A program made the position numbers and the translations under genes. A stretch of 64,000 bases of DNA from Hominiventricola filiformis (GTDB lineage: Bacteria > Bacillota > Clostridia > Lachnospirales > Lachnospiraceae): assembly GCF_020686965.1 (NCBI RefSeq), contig NZ_JAJEPS010000012.1:1-64000 (forward strand), in the 5' to 3' direction. This document shows positions 14,743 to 24,000 of this stretch, piece after piece. The notes below the pieces were generated by a model that was not told where the DNA came from, did not search any database, and was given only the letters and a program-made list of their open reading frames with translations. The stretch's first letter is position 1; each line of letters starts with the position of its first letter.

Positions 14743-15243
14743 ATGCAGGAAGAGGTAACTCAGAAAACGGTCACGTTCTGTATTCGGGCTACTAAGATTA
14801 CAGCAGACCTGTTGAAAAAGGTTCTTGTTGCGTATCTGCGTCATCAGAAGCAGAAATCAGTAGAGAAGAAAGCACAGAAAAATCAGCCGAAACAGGGAAA
14901 GGTCACGGTAAAAGAGCTGGCAAAACAGAATGCCGGGATGGTCAATATCGAGATCACGGACAAAAATATCAAGTCCTTTGAACGGTATGCCAGAAAATAC
15001 GGGATCAATTATGCTCTGAAAAAAGACAAGAGCAAAGAGCCTCCGGTTTATCTGGTATTCTTCAAGGGACGTGATCAGGATGCACTCAATGCTGCTTTCC
15101 GTGAGTTTTCCCAGAAACAGATTCAAAAAGCGAATAAACCTTCTATTCATAAGCGTCTTGCAGCTTACCGGGCAATGATGCCAAAGAAATCGAAGGACAA
15201 AGTAAAGAACCGGCATCAGGAGCAGAGCCGATATATCGGTTAA
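14743..15243 (+). CDS. PcfB family protein (DUF3801), conjugation accessory
   Basis: This 166-residue basic protein shows the PcfB signature (KTVTFCIRATKITADLLKKV near the start, NIEITDKNIKSFERYARKYG in the middle, and a highly basic tail). PcfB of pCF10 works with the coupling protein PcfC and relaxase at the transfer origin. In Tn1549-like elements pcfB is normally followed at once by the VirD4-type coupling protein; here it is followed by a broken HTH gene and then the cargo. Confidence 0.8.
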   Translation: MQEEVTQKTVTFCIRATKITADLLKKVLVAYLRHQKQKSVEKKAQKNQPKQGKVTVKELAKQNAGMVNIEITDKNIKSFERYARKYGINYALKKDKSKEPPVYLVFFKGRDQDALNAAFREFSQKQIQKANKPSIHKRLAAYRAMMPKKSKDKVKNRHQEQSRYIG

Positions 15244-15449
15244 ACGATCTGATTAAGCAGAAAGATATCACAGTGAATGAAGCGGCGGTGCGCTCAGGCG
15301 TCCCGCCTTCAACACTGAAAAATATTTTGTATGGACAAAGCAGGAATGCTGGCGTAGTTACAATTAAAAAGATATGCGATGGATTGGATATTACAATACA
15401 GGAATTTTTTGAAGATCCCATCTTTGCAGATTTGGAACCGGAGTTATAG
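15231..15449 (+). pseudogene. XRE-type HTH fragment overlapping the pcfB end
   Basis: The frame ending at TAG 15447-15449 encodes LNDLIKQKDITVNEAAVRSG, PPSTLKNILYG and VTIKKICDGLDITIQEFFED, a typical Cro/C1 helix-turn-helix protein. No ATG starts it in frame: the open frame runs back into pcfB and the first usable start (GTG 15273) lies inside the HTH. It looks like a gene that lost its 5' end and probably marks the left border of the cargo. Confidence 0.6.
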
Positions 15450-15537
15450 GAACAGGCAAATAATCTTAGGATTCAGATTCTGCAAGATGGTTTTTTTATG
15501 GGAAAGGGTTAGAAGAAACTAACACTGGAGGATGAAT

Positions 15538-15972
15538 ATGTGTAAAATAGCAATTTGCGACGATGATAAAGAATACAGGGAGAAAATAAAGACGGTCATA
15601 GAAACGGAAGGGATTCTGTCTTCGAATGAGATACGGTTTTATGAATATGAATCAGGAAAAGAATTATTGGAAGATGCGGATATTTTGCATGATCTGATTT
15701 TTATGGATATGCGTATGCCTGGATTGGATGGAAATAAAACAGTACTGAAGCTGAGGGAATATAATGAAGCAGCGATATTGGTGTTCTGCTCCGGCTGTTT
15801 TGAACCGACTCCTGACAGCATTAATGTTGGACAACCGTTCCGGTACATCATGAAGGATCTGCATGACAGAAGTCTGAAAAAGGAAATACCTATGATTTTA
15901 TTAAAAGTGAAATTGTGCTGTGGAGATTCTTCCGTGACAGTTACATCGGCGGGAAGGATAATGCGCATATGA
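15538..15972 (+). CDS. AgrA-like response regulator, truncated after the receiver
   Basis: This 144-residue protein has an AgrA/LytTR-family receiver (AICDDD, phospho-acceptor Asp in IFMDMRMPG, then FRYIMKDL). In AgrA proteins a LytTR DNA-binding domain of about 100 residues follows; here only its first strand (SVTVTSAGRIMRI) remains before TGA at 15970. The stop overlaps the first usable ATG of the kinase gene. The protein should accept phosphate but not bind DNA. ATG 15538 with GGAGG 6 bases upstream is preferred over ATG 15532. Confidence 0.75.
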   Translation: MCKIAICDDDKEYREKIKTVIETEGILSSNEIRFYEYESGKELLEDADILHDLIFMDMRMPGLDGNKTVLKLREYNEAAILVFCSGCFEPTPDSINVGQPFRYIMKDLHDRSLKKEIPMILLKVKLCCGDSSVTVTSAGRIMRI

Positions 15973-17069
15973 TTGCGTCTATGGTTGTGTTCCGGGGAAA
16001 TATATGGAAGAAGCTGGTTACGGTATGCTGCTATTATGTGCTGGCAATTATTCCCGAATTTCTCTTTGCGGCACTTACGAATGCATATGGCGTGACTGGT
16101 GCGTCCGAGGGCTTCAGGACTGAAACAGAAAAGACATTAGCACTCCTGCTGATGAGTACCATGACATTTCTGTTTATTAAATGCATTAATCAGGTAACAA
16201 GGAAAAGGGATTATCTGACGATTGAAAATAAAACATTTACAGTGCTGCTCATGCTGCCAACCGCAACGATCGTTATGTTAGGATGTATGTTTTATTCGCA
16301 CACTTCTTTTGAAGGAATGAACAGGGTCATGGTTCCGGTAGGAGCTTCGCTTCTGTTAATGACGAATATCTTCATTTTCACAGTATTTGACAGGTTTGTA
16401 GAAAAATCAGAAGAAGTGAAGAAGATGGACCGGCTATACCAGAAAAGCAGGGCGGAGATTGCCAATCTGCAGTATATGAATAAGGTTAATGAGGATAACA
16501 GAGCATTCTTACACGATATAAATAAATTTATCTGTACAGTAGCCGGCTTGATAGAAGAAGGAGAGAATCAAGAGGTTAAGGACATCATGGAACATTTAGG
16601 CGTCCGGATTCAGAATCTTCAAAAAAGTGTATATTGTGAGCATCCGATCTTGAACAGCATCCTATGTGAAAGAAAATTTCTTGCAGAATCTAAGGATATA
16701 TCCTATAGGATTACCCTGGGTAATGATCTCAGACTGGATTTTCTGGAAGAGTTGGATTTGATCTCGATCGTAGGGAATCTTTTGGATAACGCACTGGAAG
16801 CGGCAGAAAAGACAGAAGATGGCAGATATGTGGAATGCAGGATGTATATGGGAAATGCGGGGCATTTCCTTGTCATGGAATTTTGCAATGGGTATGTCGT
16901 CCCTCTGTTAAAGGACAAGGACAGGTACATAAGCACCAAAAGAGACGCGGACAGTCACGGGATCGGACTGCACACGGTTGGAAAACTGGTTAAAAAGTAT
17001 GCGGGAATTATGCGAGTGGAGGCAGGAGAACGGGAGTTCTCTGTTAAGCTGATCTTTACAATCAAATAA
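15969..17069 (+). CDS. AgrC-like sensor kinase, N-terminus shortened
   Basis: This 366-residue kinase shows about four TM helices in residues 10-150, a long helix with the phospho-acceptor region (FLHDINKFICTVAGL), an N box (NLLDNALEAAEKT) and a G box (SHGIGLHTVGKLV), as in AgrC/GHKL peptide receptors. Family members usually have six TM helices and some 430 residues; the first one or two helices appear missing. Since the agrA gene loses its end at exactly this point, one deletion probably removed both. The ATG overlaps the upstream stop (ATGA). Confidence 0.75.
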   Translation: MIASMVVFRGNIWKKLVTVCCYYVLAIIPEFLFAALTNAYGVTGASEGFRTETEKTLALLLMSTMTFLFIKCINQVTRKRDYLTIENKTFTVLLMLPTATIVMLGCMFYSHTSFEGMNRVMVPVGASLLLMTNIFIFTVFDRFVEKSEEVKKMDRLYQKSRAEIANLQYMNKVNEDNRAFLHDINKFICTVAGLIEEGENQEVKDIMEHLGVRIQNLQKSVYCEHPILNSILCERKFLAESKDISYRITLGNDLRLDFLEELDLISIVGNLLDNALEAAEKTEDGRYVECRMYMGNAGHFLVMEFCNGYVVPLLKDKDRYISTKRDADSHGIGLHTVGKLVKKYAGIMRVEAGEREFSVKLIFTIK

Positions 17070-17077
17070 GGACGTGC

Positions 17078-17135
17078 AAAAATCGCCCAAAAAGTTACCG
17101 TTTTTGCCACGGTAATTGAAAAGAGGGCGATTTTT
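17078..17135 (+). terminator. Compound hairpin between agrC and agrD (attenuator or terminator)
   Basis: AAAAATCGCCC (17078-17088) pairs perfectly with GGGCGATTTTT (17125-17135), enclosing a second stem (GTTACCG with CGGTAAT). The outer stem ends in five Ts. It separates receptor genes from signal genes and could lower agrDB expression relative to agrAC. Confidence 0.75.
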
Positions 17136-17170
17136 GTGTAAACTTTCGGAAAAAAGGAGGCTTTGTAACT

Positions 17171-17329
17171 ATGAAAAAAATAATCAGAAAAAACCTGGGA
17201 ATCAAACTGCTTGGAGCTGTAAACTGTCTTGCACTCTGCTTGACGGCGTATACGGCAAATCTGGCGTGCAACTGGCTGTACTATCAGGAAGATGAGCCGG
17301 AAGAAGTTAAGAAAATGAGGAAATTCTAG
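17171..17329 (+). CDS. agrD: AgrD-like cyclic autoinducer prepeptide
   Basis: This 52-residue peptide has an amphipathic N-terminal helix (MKKIIRKNLGIKLLGAVNCL), a small-residue stretch, then the core ANLACNWLYYQ and an acidic tail beginning EDEPEE, the organisation of AgrD/cyclic lactone autoinducer precursors. The Cys in ACNWLYY is the expected thiolactone residue, and AgrB would cut just before the acidic tail; ring size cannot be fixed from sequence. The stop shares one base with the GTG of agrB. GGAGG lies 11 bases before the ATG. Confidence 0.8.
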   Translation: MKKIIRKNLGIKLLGAVNCLALCLTAYTANLACNWLYYQEDEPEEVKKMRKF

Positions 17330-17928
17330 TGTGGAAAAAAATGGCTGGCCGGCTTTTTGAACTACAAAGCAGGAATGGGATTCTTGAAGAGAAAGACCGC
17401 AGGCTGTATGAATATGCTTACGGCGTACTGCTGGGCAGGGTGGTAATATACCTTATCATCGTCATACTTGGCATCATAACGGGGAATTGGATGGAGATGA
17501 TAGTCTTTTTATTGCCCTTTACTGTTTTAAGGCAGTATGCCGGAGGGATTCATTTGGAAAAGGCAGGGGGCTGCATGGCTGTTTCCGGTATCCTTGTCCT
17601 TCTATGCAGTCTGTATCTGGCGTCTGCTCCGGCTGTAATATGGCAAATGCGGATCATATGGTTTGTCGCAGTTGGCGTTATATTTATCATGGCGCCGGTA
17701 GATGCCAGCAGCAAGAAGTTGGATGCGAAAGAGAAAAAAGTTTATGGGATGCGCGCGAGGGTAATTTTAGTTATTGAATGCGCGATAGCAGGTGTTTTTT
17801 CTGTGATTGGATATTCCCTGATCGTAAACGGGATTATGGTAGCGCATATTGTTTTGGCGTCCGGTTTGATATTGGGATGGATCAAAAATTTTTTTGACAA
17901 AGAGTTAGATGTAACTAATTACAGGTAG
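17329..17928 (+). CDS. agrB: AgrB-like autoinducer peptide processing protease
   Basis: This 199-residue membrane protease processes AgrD and forms the thiolactone. The family motifs are visible: the catalytic His in RQYAGGIHLEKAGGC and the Cys in the helix VLLCSLYLASA, with about five to six TM helices and a basic loop (DASSKKLDAKEKKVYG). The GTG start overlaps the agrD stop. No terminator is visible between this gene and the metallophore operon, which begins 83 bases later, so the signal genes may be co-transcribed with it. Confidence 0.85.
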   Translation: MWKKMAGRLFELQSRNGILEEKDRRLYEYAYGVLLGRVVIYLIIVILGIITGNWMEMIVFLLPFTVLRQYAGGIHLEKAGGCMAVSGILVLLCSLYLASAPAVIWQMRIIWFVAVGVIFIMAPVDASSKKLDAKEKKVYGMRARVILVIECAIAGVFSVIGYSLIVNGIMVAHIVLASGLILGWIKNFFDKELDVTNYR

Positions 17929-18011
17929 AAATAAGAAGTGATTGAGAAAAACATATTACAAAATGATGGTAAACAGAGAGAAAAAGAACATTATGCCAGA
18001 GGAATATAAAA

Positions 18012-18737
18012 GTGAATATGAAATTGATAAAAAATACGGAAAATATTAGTAAAGAGAAAATAACCTTGTTTTGTCTGCCATTTGCGGGAGGCGGTGCTTC
18101 TGCTTATAACCAGTGGGCGAAAAAGATGCAGGGGAAAGTAACGGTATGTCCAGTTCAGCTTCCGGGAAGGGAAGAACAGATCATGGAGAAACCGTATATA
18201 GATATGTCGGTTATGTTAGATGACCTGGAAGAGGCTGTAAGAAAGGTTGTGTACGGACCGTATGCCTTATGGGGACACAGTATGGGTGGGAAGATCTCTT
18301 ATGAGCTGGAAAAACGGTTGGAGGCAGCGGGATATACTGCAAAATGTCTGTTTATTTCCGGCAGCCGGGTTCCTAGTATTCCGGAGCCAAATCCAATCTA
18401 TCATCTTCCGGATGAAGCGTTTAAGAGGGAACTGGGAAGATTTGAAGGGACGCCAAAAGAGATACTAGAGAATCAGGAATTGTTGGATTTCTTTCTGCCT
18501 ATGCTGCGGGCGGATTTTACCATGGATGAAACGTATTATGATAAAGCGGGAGTAGTGCTGCATACACCTATCTCTGCATTTGGCGGAGAAAAGGACGACG
18601 AAGCGGATGAGAGTGCGATCTTGGAATGGGGAAAGTATACGGACAATGATTTTAACTACCGGATATTTCCGGGAGGACATTTTTATCTGAGGGATTGTGA
18701 AGACGAAGTAATAAGTGAGGTCATGAGACTGCTTTAG
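18012..18737 (+). CDS. Type II thioesterase of the NRPS cluster
   Basis: This 241-residue alpha/beta hydrolase of the GrsT/YbtT type clears misloaded groups from carrier proteins. It shows FCLPFAGGGASAYNQW near the N-terminus, the nucleophile elbow LWGHSMGGKISYE, an Asp region and the catalytic His in FPGGHFYL. It starts at GTG 18012 (AGAGGAA 7 bases upstream) or ATG 18018. It is the first gene of the biosynthetic operon, like the free thioesterases in yersiniabactin and equibactin loci. Confidence 0.85.
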   Translation: MNMKLIKNTENISKEKITLFCLPFAGGGASAYNQWAKKMQGKVTVCPVQLPGREEQIMEKPYIDMSVMLDDLEEAVRKVVYGPYALWGHSMGGKISYELEKRLEAAGYTAKCLFISGSRVPSIPEPNPIYHLPDEAFKRELGRFEGTPKEILENQELLDFFLPMLRADFTMDETYYDKAGVVLHTPISAFGGEKDDEADESAILEWGKYTDNDFNYRIFPGGHFYLRDCEDEVISEVMRLL

Positions 18738-18747
18738 AGAATGAAAA

Positions 18748-19434
18748 ATGGAGATTAAACGATACGGAGAAAAGGAATTTCTGTCAGCAGACAAACTTTA
18801 TATCCGTGAAAATGAGATACATATATGGTGTATCCGCTGGCCTGAAATGACAGATTTCTGGAAGAACCATGAATATATCCTGAGTGGGCAGGAATTGGAG
18901 CAAGCCGGAAGATTCCGTTTTCCTGAAGACAGGATGCGTTATATAGCCGGGAAGGTTGTCGTGCGGATCCTCTTAAAAAGATACTTAGATATGGAAACGA
19001 TTGATTTTTCTGTCAATGAACTGGGTAAGCCTTATCATAAAAAGATTGCGGGAAAGCGGACAGTGGATTTTAACATTTCGCACTCGGGTGAATTCATACT
19101 GGCGGTATTCGCTGTCGGAATGGATATCGGAGTAGATGTGCAGGAGATGGCAGAGTGCCCGGACTATAGGGAGATAGCGGAAAATTTTTATACTGCAGAA
19201 GAAGCGGAAGATGTAAAAAATGAAGGACCGGATCTGTTTTTTCAGTACTGGGCGGCGAAAGAGGCATATGTAAAGGCGCTTGGAATTGGATTAGGAAGAG
19301 GAATGGATTTCTTCTCTGTCAGAAACGAGAAAATTGCAGAAAAAGATAAGAAAGATCAGGACTGGTTTCTGTATCCGGTCAGGATCAAAGGATATGCTGC
19401 GTATGTGGCGGCGCATAAGAAAGGAGACAGATAA
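18748..19434 (+). CDS. Sfp-type phosphopantetheinyl transferase
   Basis: This 228-residue enzyme converts apo carrier domains of the NRPS to holo form with the coenzyme A arm. Diagnostic motifs are FNISHSGEF, the metal-binding IGVDVQEM and FQYWAAKEAYVKALG (WxxKEAxxK). It lies 10 bases after the thioesterase. Having its own PPTase makes the island self-sufficient after transfer to a new host. Confidence 0.9.
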   Translation: MEIKRYGEKEFLSADKLYIRENEIHIWCIRWPEMTDFWKNHEYILSGQELEQAGRFRFPEDRMRYIAGKVVVRILLKRYLDMETIDFSVNELGKPYHKKIAGKRTVDFNISHSGEFILAVFAVGMDIGVDVQEMAECPDYREIAENFYTAEEAEDVKNEGPDLFFQYWAAKEAYVKALGIGLGRGMDFFSVRNEKIAEKDKKDQDWFLYPVRIKGYAAYVAAHKKGDR

Positions 19435-19435
19435 A

Positions 19436-21025
19436 ATGGGTTATAAGAAAGATATGAGCAAATATGAGAATCTGGAAGGCTGGGAGAGATGTGGATTTGG
19501 AGAACAGCTTGATAGGTGGGCGGAAAAATATGGAGAAAGAATTGCGGTCACGGACAGTGAAGACGAGATCAGTTATATGGAATTAAAGCAAAAAGCAGAT
19601 TGTCTTGCGGCAGCTTTTCTGCGTAAAGGGATTTTAAAGGGAGACAAAGTGCTTGTGCAGCTTCCGAACAGGATTTCTTTTGTGATCGTGTTTTTTGCGC
19701 TTTCCAAGATTGGGGCGGTGCCAATCATGATGCTGCCGGCCCACAGGGAGGCGGAACTGGAAGGAATTATTGAACTGGCAAAGCCGGCCGCTTATATTGT
19801 GGTGGAGAAATATCTGGGATTTTCATATGTGCCGATGGCAAATGCGATGAAAGAGAAATATTCATGTATCCGGCATATATTTGTAGATAGCGAATCCGGG
19901 GATATCAGTGGAATGATTGCGGAAACGTATGGAGAAAATGGAGCATTTCCGGCTGTGGATGGGTATGAAACGGCGGTGCTTTTGCTGTCCGGCGGGACGA
20001 CAGGGGTTCCGAAACTGATTCCGCGCACCCATACGGATTATATGTATAATGCCCGCATGTCCGCGAAGAGATGCCGTCTGGATAGCAGTGACGTTTATCT
20101 GGCGTCTCTTCCGGTAGCTCATAATTTCCCGTTATGCTGCCCGGGGCTTTTAGGCACGCTGGACGTGGGAGGAAAAGTTGTGCTTGCGTCTGCGACCAGC
20201 CCGGATGATATCCTTGACGCAATTACAGAGGAAGGTGTCACGATAACGGCATTGGTTCCTGCTATGGTTACTGTGTGCATGGAAATGCTGGAATGGGATG
20301 AAGATTATGATATATCCAGCCTGCGGATTTTGCAGGTGGGCGGCGCAATGCTGGAAGATTCCCTTGCGGATAAGATCATTGAAGAATGGCCGTGTAAACT
20401 GATGCAGGTATTTGGTACGGCGGAGGGGCTACTGTCCTTTACTAGCCCGGAGGATGAAGGTTCCCTGATCGCAAGATGCCAGGGAACTCCGGTGTCTCCT
20501 GCGGATGAAGTGAAGATTGTGGATGAAGAAGATAAGGCCGTACCGGAAGGAGTTTTTGGGGAATTATTATCCAGAGGCCCGTATACGATTGATGGTTATT
20601 ATATGGCGGAGGAAGCGAATAAAAAGAGCTTTACGTCGGACGGATTTTACCGGACGGGCGATAAAGCTATGTGGACGAAAGACGGAAGGTTACGTTTGGG
20701 CGGGAGGATCAAAGAGCAGATTAACCGCGCCGGAGAAAAGATCATGCCTTCAGAGATTGAAGCTTATCTTTGCAGGCATTCGAAAATCAAAGAGGCAGCC
20801 GTTGTCGGCGTTACGGATGAAACCCTTGGAAACCGGATATGTGCATTCCTTGTGACCGATGATGAAACCGGGATCGATTTGCAGGAAATACACAGGTTCC
20901 TGCGGGAAATAGGCGTTGCGGCGTATAAAATGCCGGATCAGATAGAACGGGTAGAGACATGGCCGCTGACCAGCGTAGGAAAAATAGATAAGAAAGCATT
21001 AGAACGTATGGCGCAGGAAAAATAG
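19436..21025 (+). CDS. Aryl-AMP ligase, salicylate-type (DhbE/YbtE family)
   Basis: This 529-residue stand-alone adenylation enzyme loads an aryl acid onto the NRPS aryl carrier. It has the P-loop LLSGGTTGVPKLIPRTH, the aryl pocket VAHNFPLCCPG and FGTAEGLLSF, and the A7-A10 motifs (FYRTGDKA, GRIKEQINRAGEKI, VGKIDKK). In DhbE the positions Ser240 and Val337 favour 2,3-dihydroxybenzoate, and Cys/Leu there favour salicylate; this protein has Cys (second Cys of PLCCPG) and Leu (AEGLL). Salicylate or a related monohydroxybenzoate is therefore predicted. No salicylate synthase gene is in the window. Confidence 0.9.
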   Translation: MGYKKDMSKYENLEGWERCGFGEQLDRWAEKYGERIAVTDSEDEISYMELKQKADCLAAAFLRKGILKGDKVLVQLPNRISFVIVFFALSKIGAVPIMMLPAHREAELEGIIELAKPAAYIVVEKYLGFSYVPMANAMKEKYSCIRHIFVDSESGDISGMIAETYGENGAFPAVDGYETAVLLLSGGTTGVPKLIPRTHTDYMYNARMSAKRCRLDSSDVYLASLPVAHNFPLCCPGLLGTLDVGGKVVLASATSPDDILDAITEEGVTITALVPAMVTVCMEMLEWDEDYDISSLRILQVGGAMLEDSLADKIIEEWPCKLMQVFGTAEGLLSFTSPEDEGSLIARCQGTPVSPADEVKIVDEEDKAVPEGVFGELLSRGPYTIDGYYMAEEANKKSFTSDGFYRTGDKAMWTKDGRLRLGGRIKEQINRAGEKIMPSEIEAYLCRHSKIKEAAVVGVTDETLGNRICAFLVTDDETGIDLQEIHRFLREIGVAAYKMPDQIERVETWPLTSVGKIDKKALERMAQEK

Positions 21026-21039
21026 AAGGAGACAGAATC

Positions 21040-24000
21040 ATGGAATATATAGAGATAAAGGAACAGATCAAACAAAAGCTGCCGGTAGCCAGAGATTTGG
21101 GGGATTCCGAAAATCTGCTGGAGCTTGGGCTTTCATCCCTGACAATCATGCGTCTGGTAAACCAGTGGAGAAAACAGGGGGTTAAGGTTTCATTCGGTTC
21201 ATTGATGGAAAATCCTACCCTTGAAGGCTGGTGGGCGCTGATCCAGCGCAGCATGAAGAAAAAAGCGGGCAAAAAACGGGCGCAAGAATCTAAGATAACG
21301 CCGGAAAAGGATATGAAACAGCCGTTTCCTTTAACAGACGTACAGTATGCATATTGGGTTGGCAGGGATGAAGAACAGGCTCTTGGAGGAATAGACTGTC
21401 ATGCGTATTTAGAGTTTGATGGGGGAAATATAGATCCGGAGCGTCTGGAAAAAGCATGGAATGTACTGCAGTATCATCATCCTATGCTGCGCGCCTGCTT
21501 TTTGGATGATGGAACACAGAAAATCCTGGATAAGCCGTATTGTGAAAAAATAAAGGTTCATGATTTTTCCCGGATGTCATCTGAGGAAGCAGAGGCAATG
21601 GCAGTATCTGTCAGAGAACGTTTATCCCATCGGAAGTTAAAGATTGAGGAAGGCGAAGTAGCAGGAATAGAGCTTACGCTTTTTCCTGAAAATAAGGCAC
21701 GCCTTCATGTGGACATGGCACTTTTGGTTGCTGATGTACAGAGTCTGCAGATATTATTGAGGGATTTGGCATCTGCTTACCGAGGGGAAAACCTGCCGAA
21801 AGAATCAAAAGGGTGGAATTTTGCTTCCTATCTAGAACGGCAGAAACAGGAAGAAGGGGAGGAACGGAAAAACGCAGAAAAATACTGGAAGAATCGTTTA
21901 GAGCATTTGCCAAAAGGCCCTGACCTTCCATTGGCAAAACGTCCGCAAGAAGTGGAAAAAACGGTGTTCAACCGCAGGATTGTGAGAATCGAAAAGGAAG
22001 AATGGGATCATTTGCAAATGCGGGCAAAAAAATACCAGACAACTCCGGCAATGGTTCTTCTTACTGCATATGCGGTGGTTCTGGAACGATGGAGCAGGAA
22101 TCATTGTTTCCTTATTAACATTCCGTTTTTTAACCGGAAAACAGAGCAGCAGGGGTTAGAGGAAGTAATAGCAGATTTTACTACTCTGTTATTGCTGGAG
22201 ATTAACTGCGAAGAAAATCCGACTTTTGCGGAATTGTTGGACAGGATTCAGAAGCAGCTTCATGAGGATATGAAGTATACGGCATATTCCGGCGTGCAAG
22301 TACAGAGAGACATTGCGCAGATGTGTGGTGACGCATCGGCAGTGGCGCCGGTTGTTTTTGCCTGCAATCTGGGAACGCCGTTGGTAAATGATACGTTCCG
22401 GAATGAACTGGGGCAGTTTTCCTATATGATTTCCCAGACGCCGCAGGTGTGGAATGATTTTCAGAGTTATGAAGATGAAAATGGCGTACAGCTTACATGG
22501 GACAGCGTGGATGAGTTATTCCCGGAGAATATGATCCCGGATATGTTGGAGAGTTTTGAGATTCTTCTGCATGAATTGGGAAAGAAGGACTGGAATCAGA
22601 GATTTGATGTGCTTCCTGAAAAAAGAAAAAGAGAAATTGAAGATACAGCGCGTACAGGAGTGCCGGAGCGTGTGGAATGCCTGCATTGGGCTGTTATGAA
22701 CCATGCGGAAGTTTGCCCGGAAGATATTGCGCTTATTGATGCGGGAAGCGGAAGATCGGTATCCTATGGGGAATTAAAAGCACGGGCAACAGCAGTGGCG
22801 GCAGGAATTTCAGAAAAGGATATTAAGGGCGTCCCGGTTGCACTTACCCTGCCGCGCGGGATAGAACAGATCGAGTCGGCATTAGGAATTTTGCTTTCCG
22901 GAAATTCATACCTTCCGGTCAGCTTAAGCCAGCCTAAAGATCGGAGAGCGTTAATCCATGAGAAGACGGGAGTCCGCTATGTGGTCACGAATCGGGAATT
23001 ATCCGAAAAACTGGACTGGCCGGAAGGTACGGAAATCCTTGTGATGGAAGGTATGGAAGAGGGACAGGAAAATGTGAGACTGCCAGAGGTGTCGCCGAAG
23101 GACAGCGCCTATATCATCATGACGTCAGGCTCTACAGGTGTTCCGAAGGGTGTAGAGATTGCGCATGAAAGCGCATGGAATACGGTTCAGGATATTAATG
23201 AAAAGTACCATGTGACAAGTGCAGATCGGGCGCTGGCTGTATCAGCTATGGATTTTGACCTGTCGGTATATGATGTTTTTGGAATTTTAGGCGCAGGAGG
23301 AACATTGGTATTGCTTCCAGAGCAGGAGAGAAGGAATGCGGATTACTGGCTGGAACAAGTGTTGAAATATCAGATTACCGTTTGGAATTCAGTGCCGGTG
23401 CTTCTGGATATGCTTTTGATACGGGCGGAATCCATGAAACAGAAACTGCCGATCAGGGCGGTTATGCTTTCCGGAGATTGGATTGGGATGGATCTCCCGC
23501 AGAGGGTTGCGGCATGGACAGAGGATTGCCAGTTTGTCGCTATGGGAGGAGCTACAGAGGCAAGTATCTGGTCCAATTATCAGAATGTTACCCTGCCGAT
23601 GCCGAAAAACTGGAAATCTATTCCCTATGGAAAGCCACTCAGATATCAGGCATATCGTGTTGTGGATGAGTATGGAAGGGATTGCCCTTACTGGGCAGAA
23701 GGCGAACTCTGGATTGGCGGTTTTGGTGTAGCAAAAGGATATAGGGGAGATTCTGCGCTTACGGGGCAGAAATTTATCACAGATCAGTATGGAAGATGGT
23801 ATCGGACCGGTGATCTCGGAAGAATCTGGGATGATGAGATAATTGAATTTTTGGGAAGAAAAGATCATCAGGTAAAGATCCGTGGACACAGGATTGAATT
23901 GGGAGAAATTGAACATGCGATTCAGGAGTTTCCGGGTGTGGCTCATGCAGTTGTTGATACAGTTAGTGATGGTCATGGCAATAAAACGCTGGCTGCTTAT

